From Bathymodiolus japonicus methanotrophic gill symbiont (GTDB lineage: Bacteria; Pseudomonadota; Gammaproteobacteria; Methylococcales; Methylomonadaceae), in NCBI RefSeq assembly GCF_019721995.1, contig NZ_BLYC01000009.1:81001-145000 (forward strand): a DNA stretch of 64,000 nt, in the 5' to 3' direction. Of this stretch, positions 53,225-63,750 are shown piece by piece; within the stretch, counting starts at the first letter, position 1, and the number at the start of each line of letters is the position of its first letter. A model generated the notes under the pieces. It had not been told where the DNA came from. It ran no database searches and saw only the letters and a list, made by a program, of their open reading frames with translations. A program made the position numbers and the translations under genes.

Positions 53225-54758
53225 CATCAGTGTTCCCATTGAAAGAAGAAGTACCTAAACAAAGCAGCCTATAACCTACCTGAATGTAGCACCACTCGAA
53301 TATTTCCATCTTTTTGATTTTAATCACTTATAACAGCAAATAGACACTCTGTAGGCACCGTAAAAAAACAACAAATAATTTCAAATAAAGCTTGCAATTG
53401 CCGAAAAAGGTTTTCTAAAAATTTCCGTTTTAATCACCTCATAAACGGATATCACCCATGCTTAAAGACCTACCACTCTCTGAACATATTCACCAACACT
53501 GCAATGAAAGTATGGAACGTGCCCTGTTAGCAGAGCGTCATCCTTTGTGGGCTCGTTCATGCCCAGAGTTGAAGGATATCGACTTTATTCGCCTTGGGTT
53601 ATTACGCTGTATCAGTGTAGTCGATAGTGGTAGCCATTTCCTCCAAACCAATGAACAGATTTATGGCCAGCTGCTTCCCCACTCAACGTATTTTAAATCA
53701 CTGAAGTCGCATAGACGAACAAGTATGCTTGAGGCATTTGAACAGCAGAGCTATCATCTTCACGCTGAAACACTGCTATCGCAAGGCATTGATTATCTTA
53801 AAGCATTCCCGGAACTTGACGAATACACCATAGAAGCAGCGGATGGACATTTTATTGATCATGCCTGCCATACTGAAAAAAACAGCAAGGGGAAAGTTTA
53901 TGCGGCCGGGGGGATTTACGCGTTGAATCTCAGAAGTGGTTTGCTCAGATTTCTTTGTCTGGTGACAAACGGAACTCAGAGACATCAAGAAATACCTGTG
54001 TTACGAGATCATATTGAAAAGCAAAACAAGGGAAATAACAGCTCTCAGAAACATCTCTATGTCTACGATAAAGCCGTCATCGACTTTGTCTGGTGGGATC
54101 GGCAGAAACGACATGCTAATTACATGATTTCAATGCTAAAAGAAAATTCAATTGCGACTCTGGTTGAGTCTATCCCTTTTGACTCCCAGCATGAGATCAA
54201 TACAGGAGTTGAAGCATACAGTGTGTACGAAAACAAGGGCATCAAATTTAACGTGGTGGATTACCGTGATCCAGAAACCGGAAAACTTCACCGGTTTGTG
54301 ACAACCTTGCCAATGACTATTAACCCTGGAGCCATTGCCATGCTATATTTCAAACGATGGACGATTGAAAAGACATTCAATAACACTAAAAGTAATTTCA
54401 AGGAAACTAAAGCTTGGTCTTCCAATACCCGCTCACTTGAAAATCAAATGCGCCTGACTGCAATGAGCTATAATTTAATGCGAGTGTTTGAAGAGATTTC
54501 AAAAACACAACAGCCAGAATTGATTCATCCATCGGATAAAAAATATAGCGAGGCTCTGGAGATTAGGCAGCAACAGGCCCAAAAACGAGATCCTTTTGTG
54601 AATCCATTATTTTTCCAGGCAAGAATATCTCGTATCAGCTCGTATACCATTCGAGCAGTTCAAAACGCAATAATAACAGGAATGTCTTTACAGTGCTTTA
54701 TGAGCTCTCTTGTGGCGAGGTTAGTTTCACGGCCTCAATTGATAGGGGAACACTGATG
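53225..54758 (+). mobile_element. IS-B copy 4, complete
   Basis: 1534 bp. GCCTATC duplicated on both sides (the eighth base differs, A or T). Sits in the poly-Ser lipoprotein gene. Confidence 0.9.
53458..54756 (+). CDS. IS-B transposase (IS4 family), intact
   Basis: 432 residues, a few changes from the copy at 43944 (for example FNNTKSNF and DKAVIDFVWW). Signature YFKRWTIEKTFNNTK. The stop lies in the terminal repeat. Confidence 0.9.
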   Translation: MLKDLPLSEHIHQHCNESMERALLAERHPLWARSCPELKDIDFIRLGLLRCISVVDSGSHFLQTNEQIYGQLLPHSTYFKSLKSHRRTSMLEAFEQQSYHLHAETLLSQGIDYLKAFPELDEYTIEAADGHFIDHACHTEKNSKGKVYAAGGIYALNLRSGLLRFLCLVTNGTQRHQEIPVLRDHIEKQNKGNNSSQKHLYVYDKAVIDFVWWDRQKRHANYMISMLKENSIATLVESIPFDSQHEINTGVEAYSVYENKGIKFNVVDYRDPETGKLHRFVTTLPMTINPGAIAMLYFKRWTIEKTFNNTKSNFKETKAWSSNTRSLENQMRLTAMSYNLMRVFEEISKTQQPELIHPSDKKYSEALEIRQQQAQKRDPFVNPLFFQARISRISSYTIRAVQNAIITGMSLQCFMSSLVARLVSRPQLIGEH

Positions 54759-55109
54759 GCCTATCTAAGCATCGCTGAATATGACCGTTTTGCTTTTTTA
54801 AAAGGCATTTCTGAAAATGGAATGACTAACTGGGAAGGCGATGAAATAACCATGATAGGTATAGGTCGGGGATTAAGAAAATCAGGAATGACCGGCAGTG
54901 TCTATGAGACATACAAGAAAAGTATAGCAGGCTCTAACGAATTTAGATTATTAAACATACAAAAAGGCTATGACATGCAATAAAGGCGAATAAGCAGAAA
55001 AATTATTGATATTTCATTCAAGTATCAATGTATTTTTTTGTGGTTTTTGTCATAATACGTCTGTTTATCAAATCATGTAACTCTCTCCCTCAAAACTAAG
55101 GATGTTGGC

Positions 55110-55538
55110 ATGCAAATTAAATCTTTTTTAATCTCTTTCATTATTATTGGTCTTGCACAAGGCTGCTCTTTTTCATATAGCTCCAAGAGCTCTTCTAAAA
55201 GCTCCGCAAGTAGTTCTAAATCCAGTTTCTCGAGCTCTAGCAGCCCATCATCGTCCTTAACTGATGAGGAAAGATATCAAGAAGACATCATTGATTACAC
55301 GACTGCTTATCTAGACAGCGAAGCATTTGACCGCTCCACATTTGGTAAAGGAATCAGTGAAATTGCAGCCGCAAATGGAGTTACCTCATGGGAGCATGAT
55401 GAAGCAACTCTTATCGCCATTGGGCGCGGTTTAAAAGAAGCTTATCTTTCAGAGGGGGTCTACCAGACGTATAAAAGCAGCATAGCAGATGCTAACCCAC
55501 TTGCAATGGGTATAATTCAGAAAGGGTATGATCAGTAA
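55110..55538 (+). CDS. Ser-rich lipoprotein of unknown function
   Basis: 142 residues. Signal peptide with lipobox AQGC (Cys about residue 19), a flexible Ser/Lys linker of about 30 residues, then an alpha-helical domain (DEERYQEDIIDYTTAYLDSE, GISEIAAANGVTSWEHDEAT, IGRGLKEAYL). Outer-membrane retention is likely as no Asp follows the Cys. It is the intact half of a tandem pair; the other half is the broken gene at 50717-54983. No family recognised. Confidence 0.8.
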   Translation: MQIKSFLISFIIIGLAQGCSFSYSSKSSSKSSASSSKSSFSSSSSPSSSLTDEERYQEDIIDYTTAYLDSEAFDRSTFGKGISEIAAANGVTSWEHDEATLIAIGRGLKEAYLSEGVYQTYKSSIADANPLAMGIIQKGYDQ

Positions 55539-55563
55539 TAAGCATTAACTACTATTCAAAAAC

Positions 55564-57393
55564 GTGCCTAATCAACAGAGCATTTACTTGCGCCTATTAT
55601 TAGGCCCGTTTTTTTACTTATTCTGCATTTCTACTCTCACAGCAAAACCTCTACACTATCTTTATATTAATGCCCGTGAAGGCCTCGCTAGTGGGGGACA
55701 TACTGCGTTACGTTTCGATGATGTGACCTTCCATTTTCAGCATTATAATGGTGGTATTATTCGCCTAGTTAAACAAGCTAGTATTGATTTCAACTTCCAT
55801 TATCGTTATTTAGACAATAGAACCATACACCAGGCAACGGTAGAACTAAATGATGACCACTACAAGCAATTACGCCATTATTTTAACCGGCATTTATTGC
55901 AACAAAAACAACAAGATAATTTACTCAATGAAATTAACCTGAATATAGTTTTGTTAGAAAAACAAGCCGAGAATCCTTTATTAAGCATCAAAGGTGCAGG
56001 CCTGTTTGATAATAATGCTGTGCCGCGTGAAATAGAAGCTTCTACCATCCATAGTCTTCATAAAAAGATAACGCAAAAATATGGTGCTGCATTTCTCTCT
56101 AAACAAATACAACACCTTGAAGCAGAGCTATTGACCCTGCAACCTCAACCCTGGCCTAAAGATTCACTGCAACTAAGTGACAATTCTTTTTTACCTGCCC
56201 CTTATTCTTTTGCCAGCCAACATATAGACATCGTTAGTAAACTGTTATTTTTACATACCATTAATAAAAGATTTCCCTTAGATAAAAATCACTATTTTAT
56301 TCCTGAACAGCCCAGCTTTACACTATCTCAATCTGAATTAGCTCAATTAACAATATTTCAAAATACATTAGTCAACAACTTAATTGACTTACTAAATTCC
56401 AGGCGCCCTGACTGGGGTAGTGCCGCTTTTACTCTTTATGCCCGTATATTAAGTCTCTCGCTTACTATCGATTCAGGCAGCTTCGTTTTCCTGGATAGTT
56501 TCCCTGATGAAAGCTATAGCATCCCTTATGCTGAAGTAAATAATTATAGAACCTTATTAATAGAGCAAAAAAATCAGGCCTTAACCAGGTTTGTTCATCG
56601 CAAAGGTCAATTTTTTACTGCACCTCTAGCTATTACAGAAAAAGATTACAGCCGCCTTGAAATGTTGAGTAACCGCTATTATGAACGCGAACGCGGTCTA
56701 GCAGAAAACCATAGCATCAAAGTTACTGGCGAACAATTATTACCCACAAAATCCATCCCTTTACCTGGTCATCTATTTACTACACTGACATCAGATCAAT
56801 CAAGGAATGCTTTACAAAGACTAGCGCATTATCAACAACATATATCCCGACAAATGAATGCGTTGTATCACTATGATTTATTCACACGTAACTGCGTGAC
56901 CGAAATTTTTAGCACAATAGATAAAGCTAATATTGATGATAAATACATACACGAAATAGAACAATTAGCTGATACTAACCTAATAGCTTTTATACCTTTC
57001 GGTTCATTTCATAGCCTTTCAACCAACTACCGCAGGCTCACATTACCTTCCTTCCGTCACCAGAAACTAGTAGACATGTACCAGCAAGAAAATGATCTCT
57101 TGGTGTATTTACGCGAATTTAATACCCTGAGTGCACAAGATTACAAATTTAATGACCAGGATTCTGCATTTCTATTTTTTACTGATGACAAAATCTGGGA
57201 TCGACCTCTATTAGGAGCACTTAATTTACTAACTGCTACAACTGTTAGTATCTATGGCAGTCTTTCGTCTCCTTTCGACTCGGGCACCACATTAAAAAGT
57301 GGTGTAATGGGCATGATAATGAGCCTGCCTGAGCTGGCTTTTTTCAATATCCGTAAAGGCAGTTATAAACATTTAAGCTTTCCTGACAACTGA
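55564..57393 (+). CDS. Exported Lnb/DUF4105-like protein
   Basis: 609 residues from GTG 55564, 25 bp after the lipoprotein gene. N-terminal signal/anchor (LLLGPFFYLFCIST). The segment INAREGLASGGHTALRF with a following FHFQHYNGG resembles the His-containing start of Lnb/DUF4105 periplasmic proteins, and TRNCVTEIFS near residue 440 supplies a Cys in the matching place, so a papain-like hydrolase is plausible. The assignment is by motif only. Likely cotranscribed with the lipoprotein. Confidence 0.6.
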   Translation: MPNQQSIYLRLLLGPFFYLFCISTLTAKPLHYLYINAREGLASGGHTALRFDDVTFHFQHYNGGIIRLVKQASIDFNFHYRYLDNRTIHQATVELNDDHYKQLRHYFNRHLLQQKQQDNLLNEINLNIVLLEKQAENPLLSIKGAGLFDNNAVPREIEASTIHSLHKKITQKYGAAFLSKQIQHLEAELLTLQPQPWPKDSLQLSDNSFLPAPYSFASQHIDIVSKLLFLHTINKRFPLDKNHYFIPEQPSFTLSQSELAQLTIFQNTLVNNLIDLLNSRRPDWGSAAFTLYARILSLSLTIDSGSFVFLDSFPDESYSIPYAEVNNYRTLLIEQKNQALTRFVHRKGQFFTAPLAITEKDYSRLEMLSNRYYERERGLAENHSIKVTGEQLLPTKSIPLPGHLFTTLTSDQSRNALQRLAHYQQHISRQMNALYHYDLFTRNCVTEIFSTIDKANIDDKYIHEIEQLADTNLIAFIPFGSFHSLSTNYRRLTLPSFRHQKLVDMYQQENDLLVYLREFNTLSAQDYKFNDQDSAFLFFTDDKIWDRPLLGALNLLTATTVSIYGSLSSPFDSGTTLKSGVMGMIMSLPELAFFNIRKGSYKHLSFPDN

Positions 57394-57519
57394 GATCAGT
57401 CCAGTAATTTTATAGCACCGACCAGGTTCTTATTAAGTGATATTTCGCAAAGGTAAAAACCTGTAAAAGTTTTGCCCAGTTTATTTTATGCCTGCTCTCA
57501 GTAGTGATAAGATACCTGC

Positions 57520-58098
57520 ATGCCGGAACTAACAACGCTAAAATTAATTGAACGTATCAGTACCTTGCTGAGGGCTGAGCAACGCAAGAAATATTCAGCT
57601 TTAGGACTGCAACCCGTGCATGTCCAGACCCTTGACTATTTAGCCAGTTGCAATCGATTTAGTGATACACCCGCTGCGGTTACCGATTACCTCGGTTTAA
57701 CTAAAGGTACCGTGTCGCAAACCCTTCAGGTGCTTGTGCGTAAGGGTTACCTGGAAAAACAACAAGACACCGTCGATAAACGCATCGTGCACCTGAAAAT
57801 ATTAACACCAGGGCAGGAGCTACTCAAAAGTATCACTCCTTTTGACGTATTTACCAAAGCCGAACAGGCCATTGCCAATAAGCAGTTTGACTCTATCAGT
57901 GCCGCTCTTTATGAAGCATTGGTCGCCTTACAAAATGTCAATGGCACAAGTAATTTTGGCCAATGCAAGAACTGTATTACCTTCAGTGAACAAGATGACC
58001 ATTACTATTGCTTATTAATGCAGCAACCTCTACAGCAGGATGATATAGAAAAAATTTGTCGTGAATATATCTCTGTTACCAATTCTGGCCTAGTCTAA
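57520..58098 (+). CDS. MarR-family transcriptional regulator with a Cys-rich tail
   Basis: 192 residues. Winged-helix core: VTDYLGLTKGTVSQTLQVLV (recognition helix) and EKQQDTVDKRIVHLKIL (wing), preceded by HVQTLDYLAS. A C-terminal extension FGQCKNCITFSEQDDHYYC..KIC holds four Cys (C-x2-C-x14-C, then one more), which could bind a metal or Fe-S cluster. Upstream of ubiK in the same direction (39-bp gap). Targets unknown. Confidence 0.78.
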   Translation: MPELTTLKLIERISTLLRAEQRKKYSALGLQPVHVQTLDYLASCNRFSDTPAAVTDYLGLTKGTVSQTLQVLVRKGYLEKQQDTVDKRIVHLKILTPGQELLKSITPFDVFTKAEQAIANKQFDSISAALYEALVALQNVNGTSNFGQCKNCITFSEQDDHYYCLLMQQPLQQDDIEKICREYISVTNSGLV

Positions 58099-58136
58099 GC
58101 ACTAGACTTTATTTACTTAATTATTTAGGAATTAAA

Positions 58137-58397
58137 ATGTTTGATCCACAATCTATTGATGATATCGCCTCGCGTCTAAGTGACGCCATTCCACCAGGCC
58201 TTTCTAACCTAAAAGAAGATATGGAGAAAAATTTCCGCGCTATTTTACAAAGCGCCTTAGGCAAGATGGACTTAGTGACTCGCGAGGAATTTGAAGTACA
58301 AAAAGGTGTCTTAGCCAAAACACGCTCAAAACTTGAAGACCTTGAACAGCGTGTTGCAGAAATGGAGCAACAACTTATTACCAAGCCAAATAAGTAA
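58137..58397 (+). CDS. ubiK: Ubiquinone biosynthesis accessory factor UbiK
   Basis: 86 residues. BMFP-type protein: helical N-terminus (IASRLSDAIPPGLSNLKEDM), ALGKMDLVTREEFEVQ and a C-terminal coiled coil (RSKLEDLEQRVAEMEQQL). With UbiJ it helps the Ubi complex under aerobic conditions. TTAGGA precedes the ATG at 58137. Confidence 0.9.
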   Translation: MFDPQSIDDIASRLSDAIPPGLSNLKEDMEKNFRAILQSALGKMDLVTREEFEVQKGVLAKTRSKLEDLEQRVAEMEQQLITKPNK

Positions 58398-58406
58398 AAG
58401 ACAGCT

Positions 58407-58435
58407 GGAGCGAATGTGTGCTGTGTGTTCGCTCC
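58407..58435. terminator. Hairpin between convergent ubiK and recD
   Basis: Perfect 8-bp stem GGAGCGAA/TTCGCTCC. No T run on either side, so it is only a probable terminator. Confidence 0.45.
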
Positions 58436-58456
58436 ATACTATGCATAGCAAATGCC

Positions 58457-60085
58457 TTATTTCATTTGCATAATCCTCTGCGCTAAACCACCGGAACGCT
58501 CAACCTTGCGTTGTAGCGTTGCTAAAAACACCTCCTTGTTAGCTAATATCTTTAGTGATTCCTTGGCTCGGGTAATGCCTGTATAAATTAGCTCCTTGGT
58601 TAACACAGGGTTGATAGACTCAGGTAATACCAGTAACACCTCATTAAACTCGGAGCCCTGACTTTTATGTATGGTCATCGCGTACACAGTTTCACAATAT
58701 GGTAGCCGGGCAGGCACATATTTTTTTACTGCACCATCTGGCATTAAGAAAAACACCATTAATTGCCCACCACATTCAGTATCTGGCATACAGACACCTA
58801 TATCGCCGTTATACAAACGCAATGCCGGATCATTGTGAGCAATCATAACGGGGCGACCACTATACCACTCCCCACTACTTTTAATGAGTTTTCTAGCTCT
58901 TAGCTGCTGCACAACACGGTGATTAATATCAGCGACACTATTCACACCCTGACGCGTTGCACATAGCACCTGAAATTCATTAAATGCAGAAAAACAATGT
59001 TTATACTCGGCTCCTTCCGTTATTAACTGTAAATAGGCTGTTTGATGATGACTTATATAATCGATTAAATCCTGTTTTAATAAACATAGCTGAGCTGTGT
59101 CTTGTGCCAGTAACTCCCATGCATCCTGCTCACGTCGCTGATTAACTGCATCTGAAAATGTTTTTATATAACCTGAGAACCGATAGGATTTTTTAAGTTC
59201 CTGTGTGTACTCTGGTAATGCAAACGTTAAATCAGCCAACACCGCTCCTGTTTCAACTGATGCCAGCTGATCCTTATCCCCTAATAAAATCAATCGATTA
59301 CCTTGTTTTAACGCACTAACTAATTTACTCATAAGCGCTAAGTCTATCATCGATACTTCATCGATCACGACTATATCAAAGGGCAGGGGGTTATCAATAT
59401 TATATTTAAAATATGGTGAGGCTGGCCTTGCACCTAATAAGCGATGCAGCGTAGACACCTGATCAGGGATAACCTGCTTAATTAATTCAGAGCAGGGTAA
59501 TGATTTTTTGCTTTGGCCGATAGACTCTTGCAGCCGCATCGCGGCTTTTCCTGTGGGAGCAGCTAATGCAATATTCAGTGGCTGAGGCGATAACTCTTGC
59601 AATAACGCAAGAATTTTAACCACCGTGGTAGTTTTTCCAGTTCCCGGGCCACCTGTAATGATTGTAAAAGGATATTGAACCGCCCGTAGTGCAGCTTTTT
59701 TTTGCCAGTCGATATCATCAGCATTATTTGGAAAATACTGTTCAATGATATTTTCCAGCTCTGTTGATAGGCTATTGCCACTACTCAGGGTAATGATTTT
59801 GTCAGCCAATTGACACTCGTAGCTCCAGTAGCGCTGCAGATACAACCTGTTGTTTTCCATCACTAAAGGGTGCTTTCCAGATTCATCAGCCATACCTGAT
59901 GCCAATACAATTTTTTGATCAGTTTCACTTAACTCAATACAGCTATGTCCCTGGCTTTGAGCATAAGATAGCTGCGCAATAATAGCTTTAAACTGTTTTG
60001 ATTGTTCAGAATCTAAGACACTTAATTGAGTTAGAAACCTGGCAAAAGCATAATCTAAGCGGCTTGATAATGTTTCATCTTGCAT
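58457..60085 (-). CDS. recD: Exonuclease V (RecBCD) alpha subunit
   Basis: 543 residues from ATG 60085 (MQDETLSSRL). SF1 helicase motifs: TGGPGTGKTTT (Walker A), VVIDEVSMID (Walker B), LLGDKDQLASVETGAVLADL, YAMTIHKSQGSEF and IYTGITRAKE. A longer frame reaching 60280 only translates the inverted intergenic repeat, so I exclude it. recB and recC are not adjacent downstream; the neighbour upstream is the rRNA operon end. Confidence 0.92.
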   Translation of the reverse strand: MQDETLSSRLDYAFARFLTQLSVLDSEQSKQFKAIIAQLSYAQSQGHSCIELSETDQKIVLASGMADESGKHPLVMENNRLYLQRYWSYECQLADKIITLSSGNSLSTELENIIEQYFPNNADDIDWQKKAALRAVQYPFTIITGGPGTGKTTTVVKILALLQELSPQPLNIALAAPTGKAAMRLQESIGQSKKSLPCSELIKQVIPDQVSTLHRLLGARPASPYFKYNIDNPLPFDIVVIDEVSMIDLALMSKLVSALKQGNRLILLGDKDQLASVETGAVLADLTFALPEYTQELKKSYRFSGYIKTFSDAVNQRREQDAWELLAQDTAQLCLLKQDLIDYISHHQTAYLQLITEGAEYKHCFSAFNEFQVLCATRQGVNSVADINHRVVQQLRARKLIKSSGEWYSGRPVMIAHNDPALRLYNGDIGVCMPDTECGGQLMVFFLMPDGAVKKYVPARLPYCETVYAMTIHKSQGSEFNEVLLVLPESINPVLTKELIYTGITRAKESLKILANKEVFLATLQRKVERSGGLAQRIMQMK

Positions 60086-60107
60086 ATAAACCAGCCTGAA
60101 TATTTTC

Positions 60108-60175
60108 GTAGGGCGCGGCTTTAGCCGGCCCAATCGCTGCAAACATAATAAAGGCTGGCTAAAGCCACGCCCTAC
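60108..60175. repeat. Palindromic intergenic repeat
   Basis: GTAGGGCGCGGCTTTAGCC at 60108-60126 pairs with 60157-60175 (18 of 19). A typical short dispersed repeat between recD and the rRNA terminator. Confidence 0.75.
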
Positions 60176-60217
60176 AAGGTACTGTTTGATATTGTACAAC
60201 AAAGTTCGAAGCAAAAA

Positions 60218-60247
60218 AAAACCCATTCTGGTTAAAGAATGGGTTTT
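60218..60247 (-). terminator. rRNA operon terminator
   Basis: Stem AAACCCATTCT/AGAATGGGTTT with a short loop, followed on the minus strand by a long T run. Just after 5S rRNA. Confidence 0.92.
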
Positions 60248-60257
60248 AATATTAAGA

Positions 60258-60374
60258 GCTTGGCAATTCCCTACTTTCACATGGATAAATCCACACTATC
60301 ATCGGCACTAAGCGGTTTCACTTCCGAGTTCGAGATGGGATCGGGTGGTTCACGCTCGCTATGGTCACCAAGCA
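60258..60374 (-). rRNA. rrf: 5S ribosomal RNA
   Basis: 117 bp; minus strand begins TGCTTGGTGACCATAGCG and contains CCCGATCCCATCTCGAACTC, and its two ends pair. Last gene of the rRNA operon. Confidence 0.95.
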
Positions 60375-60699
60375 ATCGGTGTTGATTGACTAGCTTTGAT
60401 GTTTACCTTGTGCGGTATGTCTCTCGCTATCAATCGTCTCTTATTCAGCTTGTGGCTAAATAATTGGAAATCTGTGTCTGAGTTTAAGAGTCTTCGCTCT
60501 CTTACAGTAAAAACGTCTTGTCGCTTTCATATAACTCAAACAGGTAAAACCTATTTGGTGTTATATGGTCAAGCCTCACGGGCAATTAGTACCAGTTAGC
60601 TTCACTCATTACTGAGCTTCCACACCTAGCCTATCAACGTTGTAGTCTTCAACAACCCTTCAGGGAACTTTAAGTTCCAGTGAGATCTCATCTTGGGAG

Positions 60700-60733
<34 letters not shown>

Positions 60734-60852
60734 TGTCCGAACGTAGCTACCGGGCAATGCCATTGGCATGACAACCCGAACACCAGTGGTTCGTCCACTC
60801 CGGTCCTCTCGTACTAGGAGCAGCTTCCCTCAAATCTCAAACGCCCACGGCA

Positions 60853-60979
<127 letters not shown>

Positions 60980-61008
60980 ACCGCCGTCGATATGAACTCT
61001 TGGGCGGT

Positions 61009-61064
<56 letters not shown>

Positions 61065-61065
61065 A

Positions 61066-61112
<47 letters not shown>

Positions 61113-61185
61113 CGTCTCGCAGTCAAGCACCCTTATGCCATTGCACTAAACTCCTGATTTCCGACCAGGATTAGGGTACCTTCGT

Positions 61186-61228
<43 letters not shown>

Positions 61229-61386
61229 ACCCACCATACACTGTCCCCAACCCCGATAAGGGGCCTAGGTTAGAACTTCAAACATACCAGGGTGGTATTT
61301 CAAGGGTGACTCCACCACATCTAGCGACATGGTTTCATAGTCTCCCACCTATCCTACACAAGTAGGTTCAAAGTCCAGTGTAAAGC

Positions 61387-61419
<33 letters not shown>

Positions 61420-61490
61420 CCGCGGGTATACGGCATCTTCACCGCAATTTCAATTTCACTGAGTCTCGGCTGGAGACAGTGTGGCCATCG

Positions 61491-61584
<94 letters not shown>

Positions 61585-61617
61585 CAAGAGCTTCTCCGAA
61601 GATAACCCCATCAATTA

Positions 61618-61652
<35 letters not shown>

Positions 61653-62366
61653 GTCCACTTTCGTGTTTGCAGAGTGCTATGTTTTTGATAAACAGTCGCA
61701 GCCACCAATTTATTGCAACCTTCTTCTGCTCCACCCGCAGGGGCTTCACATACAAAAGGTGAACCTTCTCCCGAAGTTACGGTTCCATTTTGCCTAGTTC
61801 CTTCAGCCGAGTTCTCTCAAGCGCCTTAGAATTCTCATCCCACCCACCTGTGTCGGTTTGGGGTACGGGTTGTTTTAACCTGATGCTTAGAGGTTTTTCT
61901 TGGAAGCAGGGCATCAATCACTTCGTTTTTCACAAGGAAAAACTCGTCATCACGCCTCAGCATTAAGAGTCCGGATTTTCCTAAACTCTCTGCCTACACG
62001 CTTAAACTTACATTTCCAACAGTAAGCTGATCTAGCCTTCTCCGTCACCCCATCGCAGTTAGAACAAGTACAGGAATATTAACCTGTTTTCCATCGACTA
62101 CGCCTTTCGGCCTCGCCTTAGGTCCCGACTAACCCTGCGTCGATTAGCGTTGCGCAGGAAACCTTGGGTTTTCGGCGTGGGGGTTTTTCACCCCCATTAT
62201 CGTTACTCATGTCAGCATTCGCACTTCCGATACCTCCAGCCAACTTCTCAGTTAACCTTCGCAGGCGTACGGAACGCTCCTCTACCACCTCCGTTTATAA
62301 ATAAACGTCGATCCGTAGCTTCGGTACTATGCTTAGCCCCGGTAAATCTTCCGCGCAAACCGACTC

Positions 62367-62431
<65 letters not shown>

Positions 62432-62921
62432 GGCCTTTTCACATCGTTTCCCACTGAGCATAGATTTTGGGACCTTAGCTGACGGTCTGGGCTGTTTCCC
62501 TTTTCACGACGGACCTTAGCACCCGCCGTGTGTCTCCCGTGCTGAAACTTGTTGGTATTCGGAGTTTGCAACGGTTTGGTAAGTCGGGATGACCCCCTAG
62601 CCGTAACAGTGCTCTACCCCCAACAGTTATACACGAGGCTCTACCTAAATAGATTTCGAGGAGAACCAGCTATCTCCGGGCTTGATTAGCCTTTCACTCC
62701 GATCCACAGCTCATCCGCTCATTTTTCAACATAAGTCGGTTCGGTCCTCCAGTAGGTATTACCCCACCTTCAACCTGGCCATGGATAGATCGCCCGGTTT
62801 CGGGTCTACACCTTGCGACTATACGCCCTATTAAGACTCGCTTTCGCTACGCCTCCCCTTCTCGGTTAAGCTTGCCACAAAATGTAAGTCGCTGACCCAT
62901 TATACAAAAGGTACGCAGTCA

Positions 62922-63223
62922 CCCCGCCCCTAAATTACTCTAGAGTTGGTTTGATTCTGTCCATTAGATTTCGCTTCCCACTTCCGTGATGCTTGATGCG
63001 ATATTCTCGCTTTCTTGCTCCACTGAGTGTTAAAAACGCTTCATAATAGACTACTCGCCATTGATTACTTTGGGTTGCTTTGTTGTTTCCTGCGTTATGT
63101 GACTTTAGTCTTTCTCGCAAGTCGCTTGTGCATCCATAATAAAACTTCCCTTTATCTTCTATACTTTGCAACACATAAAAATAATGCATCAGCTTCCTTT
63201 TTTAAAGTAATTTAGGGGCGGGG
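62922..63223 (-). other. 23S rRNA intervening sequence (IVS) in helix 25
   Basis: About 302 bp closed by a perfect 18-bp inverted repeat (CCCCGCCCCTAAATTACT and complement). It replaces the tip of the helix lying between the conserved GTACAAGCAGT-GGGAGC region and GACTGCGTACC, which is helix 25, a known IVS site. Such stems are cut by RNase III, leaving fragmented 23S rRNA. Confidence 0.85.
62935..63189 (-). CDS. GIY-YIG nuclease encoded in the 23S intervening sequence
   Basis: 84 residues, in the same direction as the rRNA. GIY-YIG core is YFYVLQS...FYYGCTSDLRERLKSHN; the catalytic Arg (LRERL) and an RKREYRIKHHGSGKRN tail are visible. Similar to short YhbQ/UvrC-N-type proteins. Its stop is close to the IVS edge and no strong ribosome-binding site is evident. 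It may have been acquired as part of the IVS; whether it is translated from rRNA precursor is unknown. Confidence 0.75.
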   Translation of the reverse strand: MHYFYVLQSIEDKGKFYYGCTSDLRERLKSHNAGNNKATQSNQWRVVYYEAFLTLSGARKREYRIKHHGSGKRNLMDRIKPTLE

Positions 63224-63277
63224 CTCCTACTGCTTGTACGCATACGGTTTCAGGATCTATTTCACTCCCCTCTCCGG

Positions 63278-63322
<45 letters not shown>

Positions 63323-63750
63323 ATAAGGAGTATTTAGCCTTGGAGGATGGTCCCCCCCATCTTCAGTCAACGTTTCACGTGCATCGACCTACTTAATATG
63401 TCAAAAAAGAGTTTTCGTGTACGGGGCTATCACCCTGTATCGCGCGACTTTCCATACGCTTCCACTAACTCTATTCTGTTCGGCTGGTCCCCGTTCGCTC
63501 GCCGCTACTTAGGGAATCTCAATTGATTTCTTTTCCTCGGGGTACTTAGATGTTTCAGTTCTCCCGGTTCGCTTCTATACTCCTATGTATTCAGAGTATG
63601 ATAATGACCTTATGGTCATTGGGTTTCCCCATTCGGAAATCCGCGGGTCAAAGTTTGCTTGAAAACTCTCCGCGGCTTATCGCATCCTACAACGTCCTTC
63701 TTCGCCTCTTATCGCCTAGGCATCCACCGTATGCGCTTATTCACTTGACC

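Larger units (their letters stand above)
50717..54983 (+). pseudogene. Poly-Ser lipoprotein, paralogue of the gene at 55110, broken by three insertions
   Basis: Starts at ATG 50717 (AGGA eight bases upstream) and runs MQFRPLLLSCFFVIP before the IS66-type element; resumes at 52762 with lipobox INGC, a Ser-rich linker and SSEDEKE; a type A element (52893-53186) follows, then YEDQIMDYTTAY; IS-B copy 4 (53225-54758); then IAEYDRFAFLKGISENGMTN to the stop. Removing elements and duplications gives one open frame that aligns end to end with the intact lipoprotein downstream. Function unknown. Confidence 0.85.

Noticed and set aside
60086..60280. N-terminal extension of RecD
   Set aside because: It translates a palindromic intergenic repeat; ATG 60085 begins a normal-length protein.
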